This document shows, one piece after another, positions 1 to 6,069 of a DNA stretch of 8,124 bases. The DNA is taken from positions 1 through 8,124 of the forward strand of contig CADBNX010000330.1 in NCBI GenBank assembly GCA_902796115.1. Reading direction: 5' to 3'. A model generated the notes under the pieces. It saw only the letters and a program-made list of their open reading frames with translations. It was not told the DNA's origin and did not search any database. The translations under genes and the position numbers were made by a program. The stretch is from an uncultured Eubacteriales bacterium (GTDB lineage: Bacteria; Bacillota; Clostridia; Christensenellales; Aristaeellaceae). Positions within the stretch are counted from its first letter, which is position 1, and each line of letters begins with the position of its first letter.

Positions 1-1794
1 ATTACGGAGGCGGAGCTGACCCCGACGCCGCTCTACAGCGGCGAAAAGCTGTGCGACATGTGCGGCGAGTGCATCCGGCACTGTCCCACCCAGGCGTACA
101 CCAAGGAAGTGAACGGCGTCAAGGACGTGGTGGTGGAGGGCAAGCATCACCGTTTTGCCAATAAGAACCTGTGGCGCTGCGCGTGGGGCGAGCATTTCAA
201 CATCGATCTGGACCTGCCCATTCCCGACGTGGTGAACGAACAGGTGCTGCTGGATACCATCAAAAAGCACGGCGCCCGTACGGGCGAGTTCGGCGTGTGC
301 CTGAAGGTGTGCCTGCCGAAGCATCTGCGCAAGCCCGATCCCGATTACTGCAGAATTTCCGTGCGCAGGAAGCGGCACGTGACCCCGGGCGATCTTCCGG
401 TGCACCGCAATGTGTATGACCGGGTGCTGACGCACGCCCACCGCTGGGATCTGGACAGCGTGCATTTCTTCTCCGCCGAAACGCTGCGGGAAAACGGCAT
501 CGACATCAAACCCTTCCTTCCGGACGGGGTGAGCGCGATATTGCTGACCGCGAACCGTCCCGCTTCCGTGTGCGCCGGGGAAGGCGCCGTGAATGACAGC
601 GAAGTGCGCAACGCGAACGCGATCGCGTCTTACGGCGTCGATTTTACGGAGCTGGACGTGTGCCGCGACCTGGAAGCGCTGGGCTATACCGCGCTGCCGA
701 AGACCACGATGGATCACGAGCCCTTCAAAAAGCTTGCCGGCATCACGGACGGGAAGGCGCGCACCTCCCTGGTGCTGACCGCGGCGCCCTTCCTGGACAA
801 AGCGTACACGGATCTGAACCGGGTGGAGCAGCCGCAGGATCTGCGCGCCGCGCTTGAAACGCTCGCGCGGGAAAAGGGCGCGGATCTGTTCGGCGTGGCT
901 TCGGCGGACACCATCGACAGCCTCGCGGAACAGCTGCGGGAGATCCGCCGGGACGAAGTGCTGGTGACGGCCCGCGACAAAAACCCGCGCATGACGCCCT
1001 ATGACCCCGAAACCAGTCTGGAGAAACGCGTGATCCGCGGCGCGCACGAATTCCTGCCCGGCGCGAAGAGCGTGATCGTGATGGGCATGCATTATCCGGA
1101 AACGGCCGCGGAGCGCGTGGGCAAGCCGCCGGCCGAAGCCGTGGGGCCGTACGTGTTCACGCAGTACGAGGTGAACCGGCTGATCGGACACCTGGGCTAC
1201 TGCCTTGTGAAGGCGCTGGACACCCTGGGATACAAAGCGATGTACACGCACAACCTGACCGGCGCGGGCAGCGTCGTGGGCAGTCCGCGCGGCGAGTTCG
1301 CCGACGCCTCCTGCAACGCGCTGGAGGCCGTGGCAGCGGGACTGGGACAGATGACGCTGAACGGCTCCGTCGCGACGGAGCGTTACGGCATCCATCAGCG
1401 CTTCATCGCGGTGGTGACCGACGCGCCGCTGGACGCGGACGAGGTAAAGGAAGGCCTTGCCGCCGCGTGCGAGGGCTGTGACATCTGCCGGAAGGCGTGC
1501 CCCACCTGCGCGCTGCGCCCGGAGAACAAGGCGGAGATCACGCTTGGGGGCAGAAAGATCCCTTACCTGCCTGTGGACGCCAACCGCTGCAGCTGGGCCA
1601 CGAAATACGCACTGGTGTGCGAGGAAGGCAATATGTACGGCGGGAACTTCACGAATATCCCGTATCCGGAAGAGCTGACCGAGGAAAAACTCGCGGAAGC
1701 GCTGCGGCAGCAGGACAACGTGTTCAAATTCCGCCCCGTGATGGGCGAAAAGTGCATCGTGACCTGTCCGCTGAAAGGGCGGGGGACCCGGTAA
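1..1794 (+). CDS. QueG-like 4Fe-4S double-cluster protein, 5'-truncated by window edge
   Basis: The reading frame is open from base 1 to the TAA at 1792-1794, so the gene begins upstream; the first ATG at 58 lies inside a cluster motif and cannot be the start. Residues are counted from base 1 (597 visible). A ferredoxin-type motif CDMCGECIRHCP (C18, C21, C24, C28) is followed by C60 (WRCAW) and C100/C104 (GVCLKVC). A second set near the C-terminus has the same spacing: CEGCDICRKACP (C490, C493, C496, C500), then C530 (NRCSW) and C585/C589 (EKCIVTC). Residues about 280-480 resemble the catalytic fold of epoxyqueuosine reductase (QueG) and related reductive-dehalogenase-like proteins, with PGAKSVIVMGMHYP and a long helix ending in LGY. 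Residues about 145-270 look like a shorter copy of that fold. Family members are cytoplasmic electron-transfer reductases. The true substrate is unknown, and the length exceeds ordinary QueG, so it is probably not QueG itself. No terminator with a T-run follows. Confidence 0.8.
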   Translation: MTEAELTPTPLYSGEKLCDMCGECIRHCPTQAYTKEVNGVKDVVVEGKHHRFANKNLWRCAWGEHFNIDLDLPIPDVVNEQVLLDTIKKHGARTGEFGVCLKVCLPKHLRKPDPDYCRISVRRKRHVTPGDLPVHRNVYDRVLTHAHRWDLDSVHFFSAETLRENGIDIKPFLPDGVSAILLTANRPASVCAGEGAVNDSEVRNANAIASYGVDFTELDVCRDLEALGYTALPKTTMDHEPFKKLAGITDGKARTSLVLTAAPFLDKAYTDLNRVEQPQDLRAALETLAREKGADLFGVASADTIDSLAEQLREIRRDEVLVTARDKNPRMTPYDPETSLEKRVIRGAHEFLPGAKSVIVMGMHYPETAAERVGKPPAEAVGPYVFTQYEVNRLIGHLGYCLVKALDTLGYKAMYTHNLTGAGSVVGSPRGEFADASCNALEAVAAGLGQMTLNGSVATERYGIHQRFIAVVTDAPLDADEVKEGLAAACEGCDICRKACPTCALRPENKAEITLGGRKIPYLPVDANRCSWATKYALVCEEGNMYGGNFTNIPYPEELTEEKLAEALRQQDNVFKFRPVMGEKCIVTCPLKGRGTR

Positions 1795-1797
1795 CAG

Positions 1798-1823
1798 CGG
1801 ACGGCCCGGGCCGACAGCGTCCG
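1798..1823. repeat. GC-rich imperfect hairpin after the iron-sulfur gene
   Basis: CGGACG (1798-1803) is complementary to CGTCCG (1818-1823). The enclosed segment contains the 12-base perfect palindrome CGGCCCGGGCCG (1802-1813). It begins four bases after the stop codon. No T-run follows, so it is not called a terminator. It may protect the 3' end of the transcript, or it may be chance in GC-rich DNA. Confidence 0.3.
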
Positions 1824-1862
1824 TCAGGTACTGCGTGCGGAAACAGAATATTTCACGAAAAC

Positions 1863-1917
1863 CCGGATTCAGGGGACTGTTATGAAGAAAAATCAAAAAA
1901 CAGTCCCCTGAATCCGG
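1863..1917. repeat. Perfect 19-bp inverted repeat with A-rich 17-nt loop (REP/MITE-like or terminator-like)
   Basis: The left arm CCGGATTCAGGGGACTGTT (1863-1881) is exactly complementary to the right arm AACAGTCCCCTGAATCCGG (1899-1917), with loop 1882-1898. The 9-mer CCGGATTCA occurs directly repeated at 1863-1871 and 1914-1922, and GAATCCGGATTC (1910-1921) is itself a palindrome. No T-run follows the right arm; the nearest T5 is at 1940-1944. On the opposite strand only four T's follow the stem. A stem this long and perfect with the GGGGACTGTT core resembles dispersed palindromic repeats (REP/MITE type) more than a terminator. It could still end transcription of the upstream gene. Without genome-wide copies the class cannot be settled. 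Confidence 0.6.
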
Positions 1918-1942
1918 ATTCAAACGATATTGAAGATTGTTT

Positions 1943-1971
1943 TTGACAAAACGACCGGAAACCGGTACAAT
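1943..1971 (+). promoter_or_regulatory. Sigma-A-type promoter for the GH2 gene
   Basis: TTGACA (1943-1948) is a perfect -35 box. TACAAT (1966-1971) matches the -10 consensus at five of six bases. The spacer is 17 nt, the optimal length. Transcription should start near 1978, giving a leader of about 30 nt that contains the ribosome binding site at 1992-1998. The promoter lies inside the upstream extension of the glycosidase frame, so translation cannot begin there. Confidence 0.8.
1954..1966. promoter_or_regulatory. Operator-like inverted repeat between -35 and -10
   Basis: ACCGG-AAA-CCGGT is a perfect 5-bp inverted repeat with a 3-bp centre. It fills most of the promoter spacer and touches the first base of the -10 box. 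A protein bound here would block RNA polymerase, as expected for a repressor of a sugar-utilisation gene. No regulator gene is visible in the window, so the role is inferred from position and symmetry only. Confidence 0.35.
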
Positions 1972-1991
1972 TTCCATAACGGAAGATTATC

Positions 1992-1998
1992 AAGGAGG
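1992..1998 (+). promoter_or_regulatory. Ribosome binding site that fixes the GH2 start
   Basis: AAGGAGG ends nine bases before the ATG at 2008. It lies downstream of the predicted transcription start, so the ATG at 2008 is preferred over the in-frame TTG at 1930, which sits upstream of the -35 box. Confidence 0.85.
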
Positions 1999-2007
1999 AT
2001 CGGAAGG

Positions 2008-4782
2008 ATGACCGAGGAAACAGCGGAAAAAAGTCTGGTTCAGCCCTATTATCTGGATACGCGGGAGGCTCCCTGGCAGGTGAGCCTGAACGGGGAATGG
2101 CGCCTCGCGGAAAGCCCGGATGTGACGGAGGAGCCGCAGAAGCTTTGCTATGACGCTTCCGTAACGGTGCCGTCTTCCATCTACTGGCAGCTGTACGAAT
2201 GCGGCCGTCTGCCCCATCCCTACATGGGGCAGAACAGCAAGCAGTATCATTTTGTTGACGAGCGGGTGTGGTATCTGCGCCGCTCCTTCGCAGCGCCCCG
2301 GATCCCGGAAGGGGGAAAAGCCTTCCTGGCCTTTGACGGCGCGGCGTATTACACGCGCTTCTGGCTGAACGGCACGCTGCTGGGCACGCACGAGGGCATG
2401 TTCGGAGGCCCGCAGACGGATGTGACCGGACTGCTGCGCGCGGAGGGCGAAAACGAGATCATCGCGGAGATCCTGCCCTTCAACCGGGGAAAGAAGGAAG
2501 AATACGACGCGTTCAACGGGAAGGGCGAGAACCGGGCCATCGTGCCGTGGCACATCGCGCGGGATAATCGCACCGGGAACGGCGATATGCTGGTATCCGG
2601 GCTCTGGCGCGGCGTGCGGCTGCTGCTGCTTCCGGCCTGGCACCTGGGAAGGCCGCATCTGGAAACGCTTTCGCTGGGAGACGATCGGGCGGCGCTGCGT
2701 CTGGAAACGGAGATCGTTTATCCGCAGCTGGAGGAGCTGCATCCCTTCTGGGGCATGGGCGGGGAAGGCGCGAGATTCCAGTATGTCTATAATGAAGGGC
2801 TGCGGGAGGAATACCTGCCGGAGAAAGGGCGCCTGACGCTGGTTCTGAAGGAGCACGGATCGGGAAAGACGGCGTTTGAAACCGCCTGGGATGTGGACTT
2901 GCTTGACGCGGACAGAAGCATCCGGGCGAAGGGAATGCCCGAGAGCCAGTACTTTGAGCGGGAATTCACCCTTCCGTCTCCCAGGCTCTGGTGGCCGCAC
3001 GACATGGGCGAGCCGTTTCTCTACGACGCGGAGCTGATTTTTACGGTATCCGGACAGGAAGACCGCGTCGCGTTCTCCTTCGGCGTGCGCACGATCGAGC
3101 TTGTGCGCACCGCGGGACCGCGCGTCAGGCTGCGCTGGGAGGATTTCCAGTTCATCGTGAACGGAAAGCGGATCTTCGTGAAGGGCGTCAATATGATGCC
3201 CCAGGATATCCTGTACCGGGAAGACCCGGCGGAAATGAACTGGACCCTGGATCTGGCGCGCGGCGCCGGCATCCATCTGCTGCGGATGTGGAGCGGGGGC
3301 GGCGTGCCGGAATCGGACGATTTTTACCGGCTCTGCGATGAAAAGGGCCTGATGGTGTGGCAGGACTGGTTCATTGCCAATACCGGATCGACCGTATCCT
3401 GGCCGCAGGAGGTGCTGGAAGCGCAGATGGCGATGAACCTGTTCCGCATCCGGAACCATCCGTCCCTGGCGGTGCACTGCGGCGGAAACGAGTTTTATCC
3501 CTACATGCGCGGCAACGCGGCGAACATGTTTGTGATGAGCCGCACGCTGAAAGCGCTGGATCCCGGACGGCATCTGTTCAACACCACGCCGGAGGGCGGC
3601 AGCGCGCATATCTATACGGATATGGAGCCGGTATGGTACAGGAGATTGTTCCGCCATCTGCCGTTTGTGGCCGAATCGGGCATCCATTCCCTGCCCAGCA
3701 TGAAAGGCATGCGTACGTACCTGTCGGAAAAGGAGTGCGGCCAGACCGTGCCCGAGATGACGGGAGAAGATTTCCGGAAGCAATTCCCGGAGCTGCTGAA
3801 TCATTTTGTGGAGTATGTGCCCTCCCGCGTGCCGCGCATGCTCTCCCGCGCCTCCCAGATCGGCCCGCTCAGCGGCGTGAGCCTTTCCGAGCTCGTGGAG
3901 GATACGCAGATCGCCGCGTGCGAGTTTTATGAGATCATGGTCCAGTCCCTGCGCGAGCAGCAGCCGGTGACGGCGGGCGTGATCCCCTGGGTGTTCCGCA
4001 GGAGCTGGATGACGGTGGGCATCCAGCTGGTGGACGGGCACGGGGAGCCGCTTGCGCCCTTCTATTACCTGAAGCACGCCTACCGGAACCTGGAGGCGCA
4101 TGTGGCGCTGGATGAGATCTCCGTGGCGCCCGGGGAGGAGATCCGCCTGCCGCTGCGCGTGATGAACGAATACGCCGCCGATACGGACGGCATCACGGGA
4201 CGCCTGACCGTGTATGACCCGGCCCTGCGGAAAGCGGAGGAGAAGGTGTGGAAAATTTCCGACATGGACGGGAAGTGCGAAAGCTTCCGCGTGCCGGAGG
4301 AATGGAGCGAGCATTTCTTCTTTGTCACGCTGACCCTGGAGAAGGACCAGAGGGTGATCGACCGGCAGGTGTGGTGGCCCAAGTGCCTCTCCCGCCTTGC
4401 GGATGAGAAGGCGCGCGCCGAATTCCGGCAGTCGCCGAAGGAAAATTTCCGCTTTGAGAGTGGCCCGTGGCTGCGCAATCAGATCCGGGCGGCCGGAGGC
4501 GCGAAGCTGGAGGCAAAGGTCGAAAAGGCGGAATTTGAAGGCCGGCGCGCGCGGGTGCTGCTGCGCCTGAAGAACACGGGAGAGGCTCCCGCCTTCCCGG
4601 TGACGCTGGGCTTCGCATCCCCCGCCATCCGGGACCTGCCCCAGGACAATTACTTCCTGCTGGAGCCCGGCGAGGAGCGGCTGATATCCGCCGAGGGCGA
4701 GTGCCCGGCCGGGATCGGACCGGGTGAAAAATACGTCGTCTCCAGCTGGAACGGCGGCGAAACGGAAATCACGGTCGGATAA
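2008..4782 (+). CDS. Glycoside hydrolase family 2, beta-mannosidase-like
   Basis: This 924-residue protein has the GH2 layout. A sugar-binding jelly-roll spans about residues 20-215 (LNGEWRL, FWLNGTLLGTHEG, GLWRGVRL), followed by an immunoglobulin-like domain to about 370. A TIM barrel (about 380-690) opens with the FIVNGKRIFVKGVN motif. Further beta-rich domains run to the C-terminus. The barrel carries MWSGGGVPESDDFYRLCDE and VWQD, closest to beta-mannosidases rather than beta-galactosidases or exo-glucosaminidases. E495 in HCGGNEF is the expected acid/base, and E556 in FVAESGIHSLPS the expected nucleophile, so a retaining mechanism is likely. There is no signal peptide, so the enzyme should act in the cytoplasm, releasing the non-reducing terminal sugar from imported oligosaccharides. 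The family call is firm; beta-mannoside as substrate is likely but unproven. The gene has its own promoter at 1943-1971. Confidence 0.88.
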   Translation: MTEETAEKSLVQPYYLDTREAPWQVSLNGEWRLAESPDVTEEPQKLCYDASVTVPSSIYWQLYECGRLPHPYMGQNSKQYHFVDERVWYLRRSFAAPRIPEGGKAFLAFDGAAYYTRFWLNGTLLGTHEGMFGGPQTDVTGLLRAEGENEIIAEILPFNRGKKEEYDAFNGKGENRAIVPWHIARDNRTGNGDMLVSGLWRGVRLLLLPAWHLGRPHLETLSLGDDRAALRLETEIVYPQLEELHPFWGMGGEGARFQYVYNEGLREEYLPEKGRLTLVLKEHGSGKTAFETAWDVDLLDADRSIRAKGMPESQYFEREFTLPSPRLWWPHDMGEPFLYDAELIFTVSGQEDRVAFSFGVRTIELVRTAGPRVRLRWEDFQFIVNGKRIFVKGVNMMPQDILYREDPAEMNWTLDLARGAGIHLLRMWSGGGVPESDDFYRLCDEKGLMVWQDWFIANTGSTVSWPQEVLEAQMAMNLFRIRNHPSLAVHCGGNEFYPYMRGNAANMFVMSRTLKALDPGRHLFNTTPEGGSAHIYTDMEPVWYRRLFRHLPFVAESGIHSLPSMKGMRTYLSEKECGQTVPEMTGEDFRKQFPELLNHFVEYVPSRVPRMLSRASQIGPLSGVSLSELVEDTQIAACEFYEIMVQSLREQQPVTAGVIPWVFRRSWMTVGIQLVDGHGEPLAPFYYLKHAYRNLEAHVALDEISVAPGEEIRLPLRVMNEYAADTDGITGRLTVYDPALRKAEEKVWKISDMDGKCESFRVPEEWSEHFFFVTLTLEKDQRVIDRQVWWPKCLSRLADEKARAEFRQSPKENFRFESGPWLRNQIRAAGGAKLEAKVEKAEFEGRRARVLLRLKNTGEAPAFPVTLGFASPAIRDLPQDNYFLLEPGEERLISAEGECPAGIGPGEKYVVSSWNGGETEITVG

Positions 4783-4824
4783 ACAGCGCAGGACGAAGGT
4801 TCACAGGTGCCGCAGCACAAGTCC

Positions 4825-4854
4825 GTGCACCGGCGTCGTAACCCGCCGGCGCAC
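4825..4854. repeat. Imperfect 11-bp hairpin
   Basis: GTGCACCGGCG (4825-4835) pairs with CGCCGGCGCAC (4844-4854) at ten of eleven positions, with an 8-nt loop. It is the first of the long hairpins after the glycosidase stop codon. No T-run follows. Confidence 0.45.
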
Positions 4855-4870
4855 GGCGTGCACAGCAGGC

Positions 4871-4890
4871 ATCGATGAAAATTCATCGAT
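4871..4890. repeat. Perfect AT-rich palindrome
   Basis: ATCGATGAAAATTCATCGAT has 9-base arms around a central AA (8 bp with a 4-nt loop if folded as RNA). Its AT-rich composition stands out from the surrounding GC-rich DNA. It may be a protein-binding site or one unit of the hairpin cluster. Confidence 0.5.
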
Positions 4891-4932
4891 CAAGAGGGGT
4901 GGTGCAGGCGGGGGCACACCCGCCGCGTTGAA

Positions 4933-4983
4933 TCCGCGCCGGCGACATGCGCGGCGGCGCGGAACGACACCTCGAATCGTTCC
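4933..4983. repeat. Two adjacent inverted repeats sharing two bases
   Basis: TCCGCGCCG (4933-4941) pairs perfectly with CGGCGCGGA (4955-4963), loop 13 nt. GGAACGA (4961-4967) pairs perfectly with TCGTTCC (4977-4983), loop 9 nt. The two stems share bases 4961-4963, so they could compete for pairing, which would suit an alternating RNA structure. Function is unknown. Confidence 0.4.
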
Positions 4984-5097
4984 CGCAGGATCGGTGAGAG
5001 GGTCGTACCCTGTCAGGCCGCGAGGAATTCATAAATTCCTCGCGAAAAGCTGCGAAGCAGCCGTTTCCGGGAGGATCGCGGAGGGTACGGGTACCCT
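4978..5097 (+). repeat. Imperfect direct repeat framing a hairpin unit
   Basis: CGTTCCCGCAGGATCG (4978-4993) recurs as CGTTTCCGGGAGGATCG (5062-5078). Each copy is followed within a few bases by a GAGGGT...TACCCT hairpin (4998-5011 and 5081-5097). The second copy of the hairpin has a longer stem. This indicates duplication of a unit of about 85 nt, followed by divergence. Confidence 0.5.
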
Positions 5098-5121
5098 CCG
5101 CGCGGGGCTGCGAAGCAGCCC
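5019..5121 (+). repeat. Duplicated two-hairpin module upstream of the phosphatase gene
   Basis: Module 1 has a 26-nt hairpin (5019-5044, 11 bp, CATA loop), four bases, then the 13-nt hairpin GCTGC-GAA-GCAGC (5049-5061). Module 2 has a 26-nt hairpin (5077-5102, 12 paired positions around GG), four bases, then the identical 13-nt hairpin (5107-5119, extended to GGGCTGCGAAGCAGCCC at 5105-5121). The offset is exactly 58 nt. The long stems share CGCG ends but differ inside (AGGAATT against GAGGGTAC), each fully self-complementary. Each module is followed about ten bases later by a GGAGG sequence, the second being the ribosome binding site of the phosphatase gene. The shared geometry suggests a structured RNA leader or a duplicated palindromic element; it matches no riboswitch that I recognise. 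Confidence 0.6.
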
Positions 5122-5127
5122 GGACTC

Positions 5128-5133
5128 AGGAGG
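5128..5133 (+). promoter_or_regulatory. Closely spaced ribosome binding site of the phosphatase gene
   Basis: AGGAGG ends only four bases before the ATG at 5138, a short spacing. It begins six bases after the last hairpin (5105-5121), so folding of the leader could affect ribosome access. It supports the 5138 start, since the protein then begins directly with the conserved phosphatase strand and RHG motif. Confidence 0.7.
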
Positions 5134-5137
5134 CTGT

Positions 5138-5836
5138 ATGCGCATCATTTTTGTCCGCCACGGAGAGCCGGATTACGCGAACGACTGCCTGACGGAAAAC
5201 GGCAGGCAGCAGGCCGCGGCGGCGGCGGAGCGCCTGTCCGGCGAGGGGATCTCCGTGATCTATTCCTCGCCGAACGGCCGCGCCCGGGAAACGGCGGATT
5301 ATACGGCCCGGCGCCTGAATCTGCCCGTTCGGGTGCTGGATTATATGCATGAAATCTCCTGGGGCGGGGAGGATATCCCCGAAAAGGGCCATCCGTGGAT
5401 CCTGGCCGGATGGATGACCGACCGGGAGAACTTCGACTATTCATCGCGGGACTGGCGGAAGCATCCGTACTTTGCCGGAAACAGCGCGCTGGATTATGAT
5501 GACATGATCTGCGGGAAAATCGACGCGCTCCTGCTGCCGCACGGCTACCGGCATGAGGGAAACCGCTTTTTCTGCACGGCGGAGCATGAAGAAACCGCCG
5601 CGCTCTTCAGTCACGGAGGTTCCGGCGCGTGCGCGCTTTCGCACCTGCTTTCGCTGCCCTTTCCTTATATGTGCACCTTCATGCCCTATACGTTCACTTC
5701 CGTAACCATCCTGCGTTTTCCGGTGCGGGCGGGGGAGTGGGTGCATCCGGTCATCGAGCTGTTCAACGACGCCGCGCATATCCGGGAAGGCAGCCGCCCT
5801 CCGGTGCTGCAGCGGGAGGCGGAAGCAAACGCCTGA
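5138..5836 (+). CDS. Histidine phosphatase superfamily protein (phosphoglycerate mutase-like)
   Basis: The 232-residue product starts MRIIFVRHGEPDY, placing the catalytic histidine of the RHG motif at H8. SSPNGRARETA (about 43-53) matches the family SxxxRAxETA motif, with R48 in the phosphate pocket. E72 in MHEISWG is a plausible general acid, and SHGGSG supplies the second histidine H159. All core residues of a branch-1 histidine phosphatase are therefore present. There is no signal peptide, so it should be cytoplasmic. The family covers sugar-phosphate phosphatases, phosphoglycerate mutases and cobalamin or nucleotide phosphatases; the long insert between about residues 72 and 150 does not let me choose. 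ATG 5138 is preferred over longer in-frame starts because those run through the hairpin cluster and give a low-complexity arginine-rich tail. No separate promoter was found, so it may be expressed by read-through from the GH2 gene. Confidence 0.85.
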   Translation: MRIIFVRHGEPDYANDCLTENGRQQAAAAAERLSGEGISVIYSSPNGRARETADYTARRLNLPVRVLDYMHEISWGGEDIPEKGHPWILAGWMTDRENFDYSSRDWRKHPYFAGNSALDYDDMICGKIDALLLPHGYRHEGNRFFCTAEHEETAALFSHGGSGACALSHLLSLPFPYMCTFMPYTFTSVTILRFPVRAGEWVHPVIELFNDAAHIREGSRPPVLQREAEANA

Positions 5837-5884
5837 CAGACCGCTGACCGGAACGGTGTGCTTCGGAGCCGCAAACGGAAAAAG

Positions 5885-5908
5885 TAGAATATATGCCCTT
5901 ATATTCTA
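5885..5908. promoter_or_regulatory. AT-rich 9-bp inverted repeat upstream of the SDR promoter
   Basis: TAGAATATA (5885-5893) is perfectly complementary to TATATTCTA (5900-5908), with 6-bp centre TGCCCT. It ends 18 bp before the -35 box. No T-run follows, so it is a poor terminator for the phosphatase gene. The position suits an activator or repressor binding site; the regulator is unknown. Confidence 0.4.
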
Positions 5909-5926
5909 AAGTTCGCAAGGTTTCGT

Positions 5927-5956
5927 TTGACAAACGGAACGGAATCCTGTTATGAT
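5927..5956 (+). promoter_or_regulatory. Sigma-A-type promoter for the SDR and solute-binding protein genes
   Basis: TTGACA (5927-5932) is a perfect -35 box and TATGAT (5951-5956) matches the -10 consensus at five of six bases, with an 18-nt spacer. The start of transcription would be near 5963, leaving a leader of about 107 nt before the SDR gene. The spacer carries AACGGAA twice in overlap (5933-5944). The predicted 5' end could fold into a short GGCA-GAAA-TGCC hairpin (5966-5977). Confidence 0.75.
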
Positions 5957-6069
5957 ACAGACAATGGCAGAAATGCCGGATCGAAGCGGACCGGTTTGTT
6001 TGATTTTCCGAAAAACGGTTCCGCGATGAACAGAACGTACGAACGCACACTCGGTGAGGAAGAGAAGAC

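Larger units (their letters stand above)
4783..5137 (+). other. Gene-free 355-bp stretch dense in hairpins
   Basis: No gene or promoter is seen here. The frame of the downstream phosphatase stays open through it only because stop codons are rare in such GC-rich DNA; the encoded extension is arginine-rich and low in complexity. The stretch holds a near-continuous run of inverted repeats, including 4825-4854, 4871-4890, 4907-4924, 4933-4963, 4961-4983, 4999-5011, 5019-5044, 5049-5061, 5077-5102 and 5105-5121, several of them perfect. If transcribed as read-through from the glycosidase gene, it would form a highly structured leader. It could instead be a cluster of dispersed palindromic elements. 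Confidence 0.65.

Noticed and set aside
1863..1945. Rho-independent terminator made of the 19-bp palindrome and the T5 at 1940
   Set aside because: The T-run lies 22 bases beyond the stem and belongs to the start of the -35 region, too far for intrinsic termination. Kept as a repeat instead.
1930..2007. N-terminal extension of the GH2 protein from a TTG codon at 1930
   Set aside because: The extension contains the promoter, so the transcript starts after it. ATG 2008 has its own AAGGAGG.
1990..4314. Long open frame of 774 codons on the minus strand, antisense to the GH2 gene
   Set aside because: It is rich in Arg, His, Pro and Gln, shows no recognisable motif, and lies wholly inside a clear GH2 gene. 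High GC keeps the antisense frame open.
4978..5121. CRISPR-like array
   Set aside because: The repeated units are hairpins with only two diverged copies each; there are no constant repeats separated by unique spacers and no cas genes.
4724..5137. Long N-terminal extension of the phosphatase overlapping the GH2 3' end
   Set aside because: The extension is Arg-rich and runs through the hairpin cluster. The conserved protein begins exactly at ATG 5138 with MRIIFVRHGE.
5964..6029. A 21-codon upstream ORF at the predicted start of the SDR transcript
   Set aside because: It has no ribosome binding site, and leaderless translation from 5964 would need an exactly placed transcription start. The peptide has no recognisable leader features such as runs of a regulatory amino acid.
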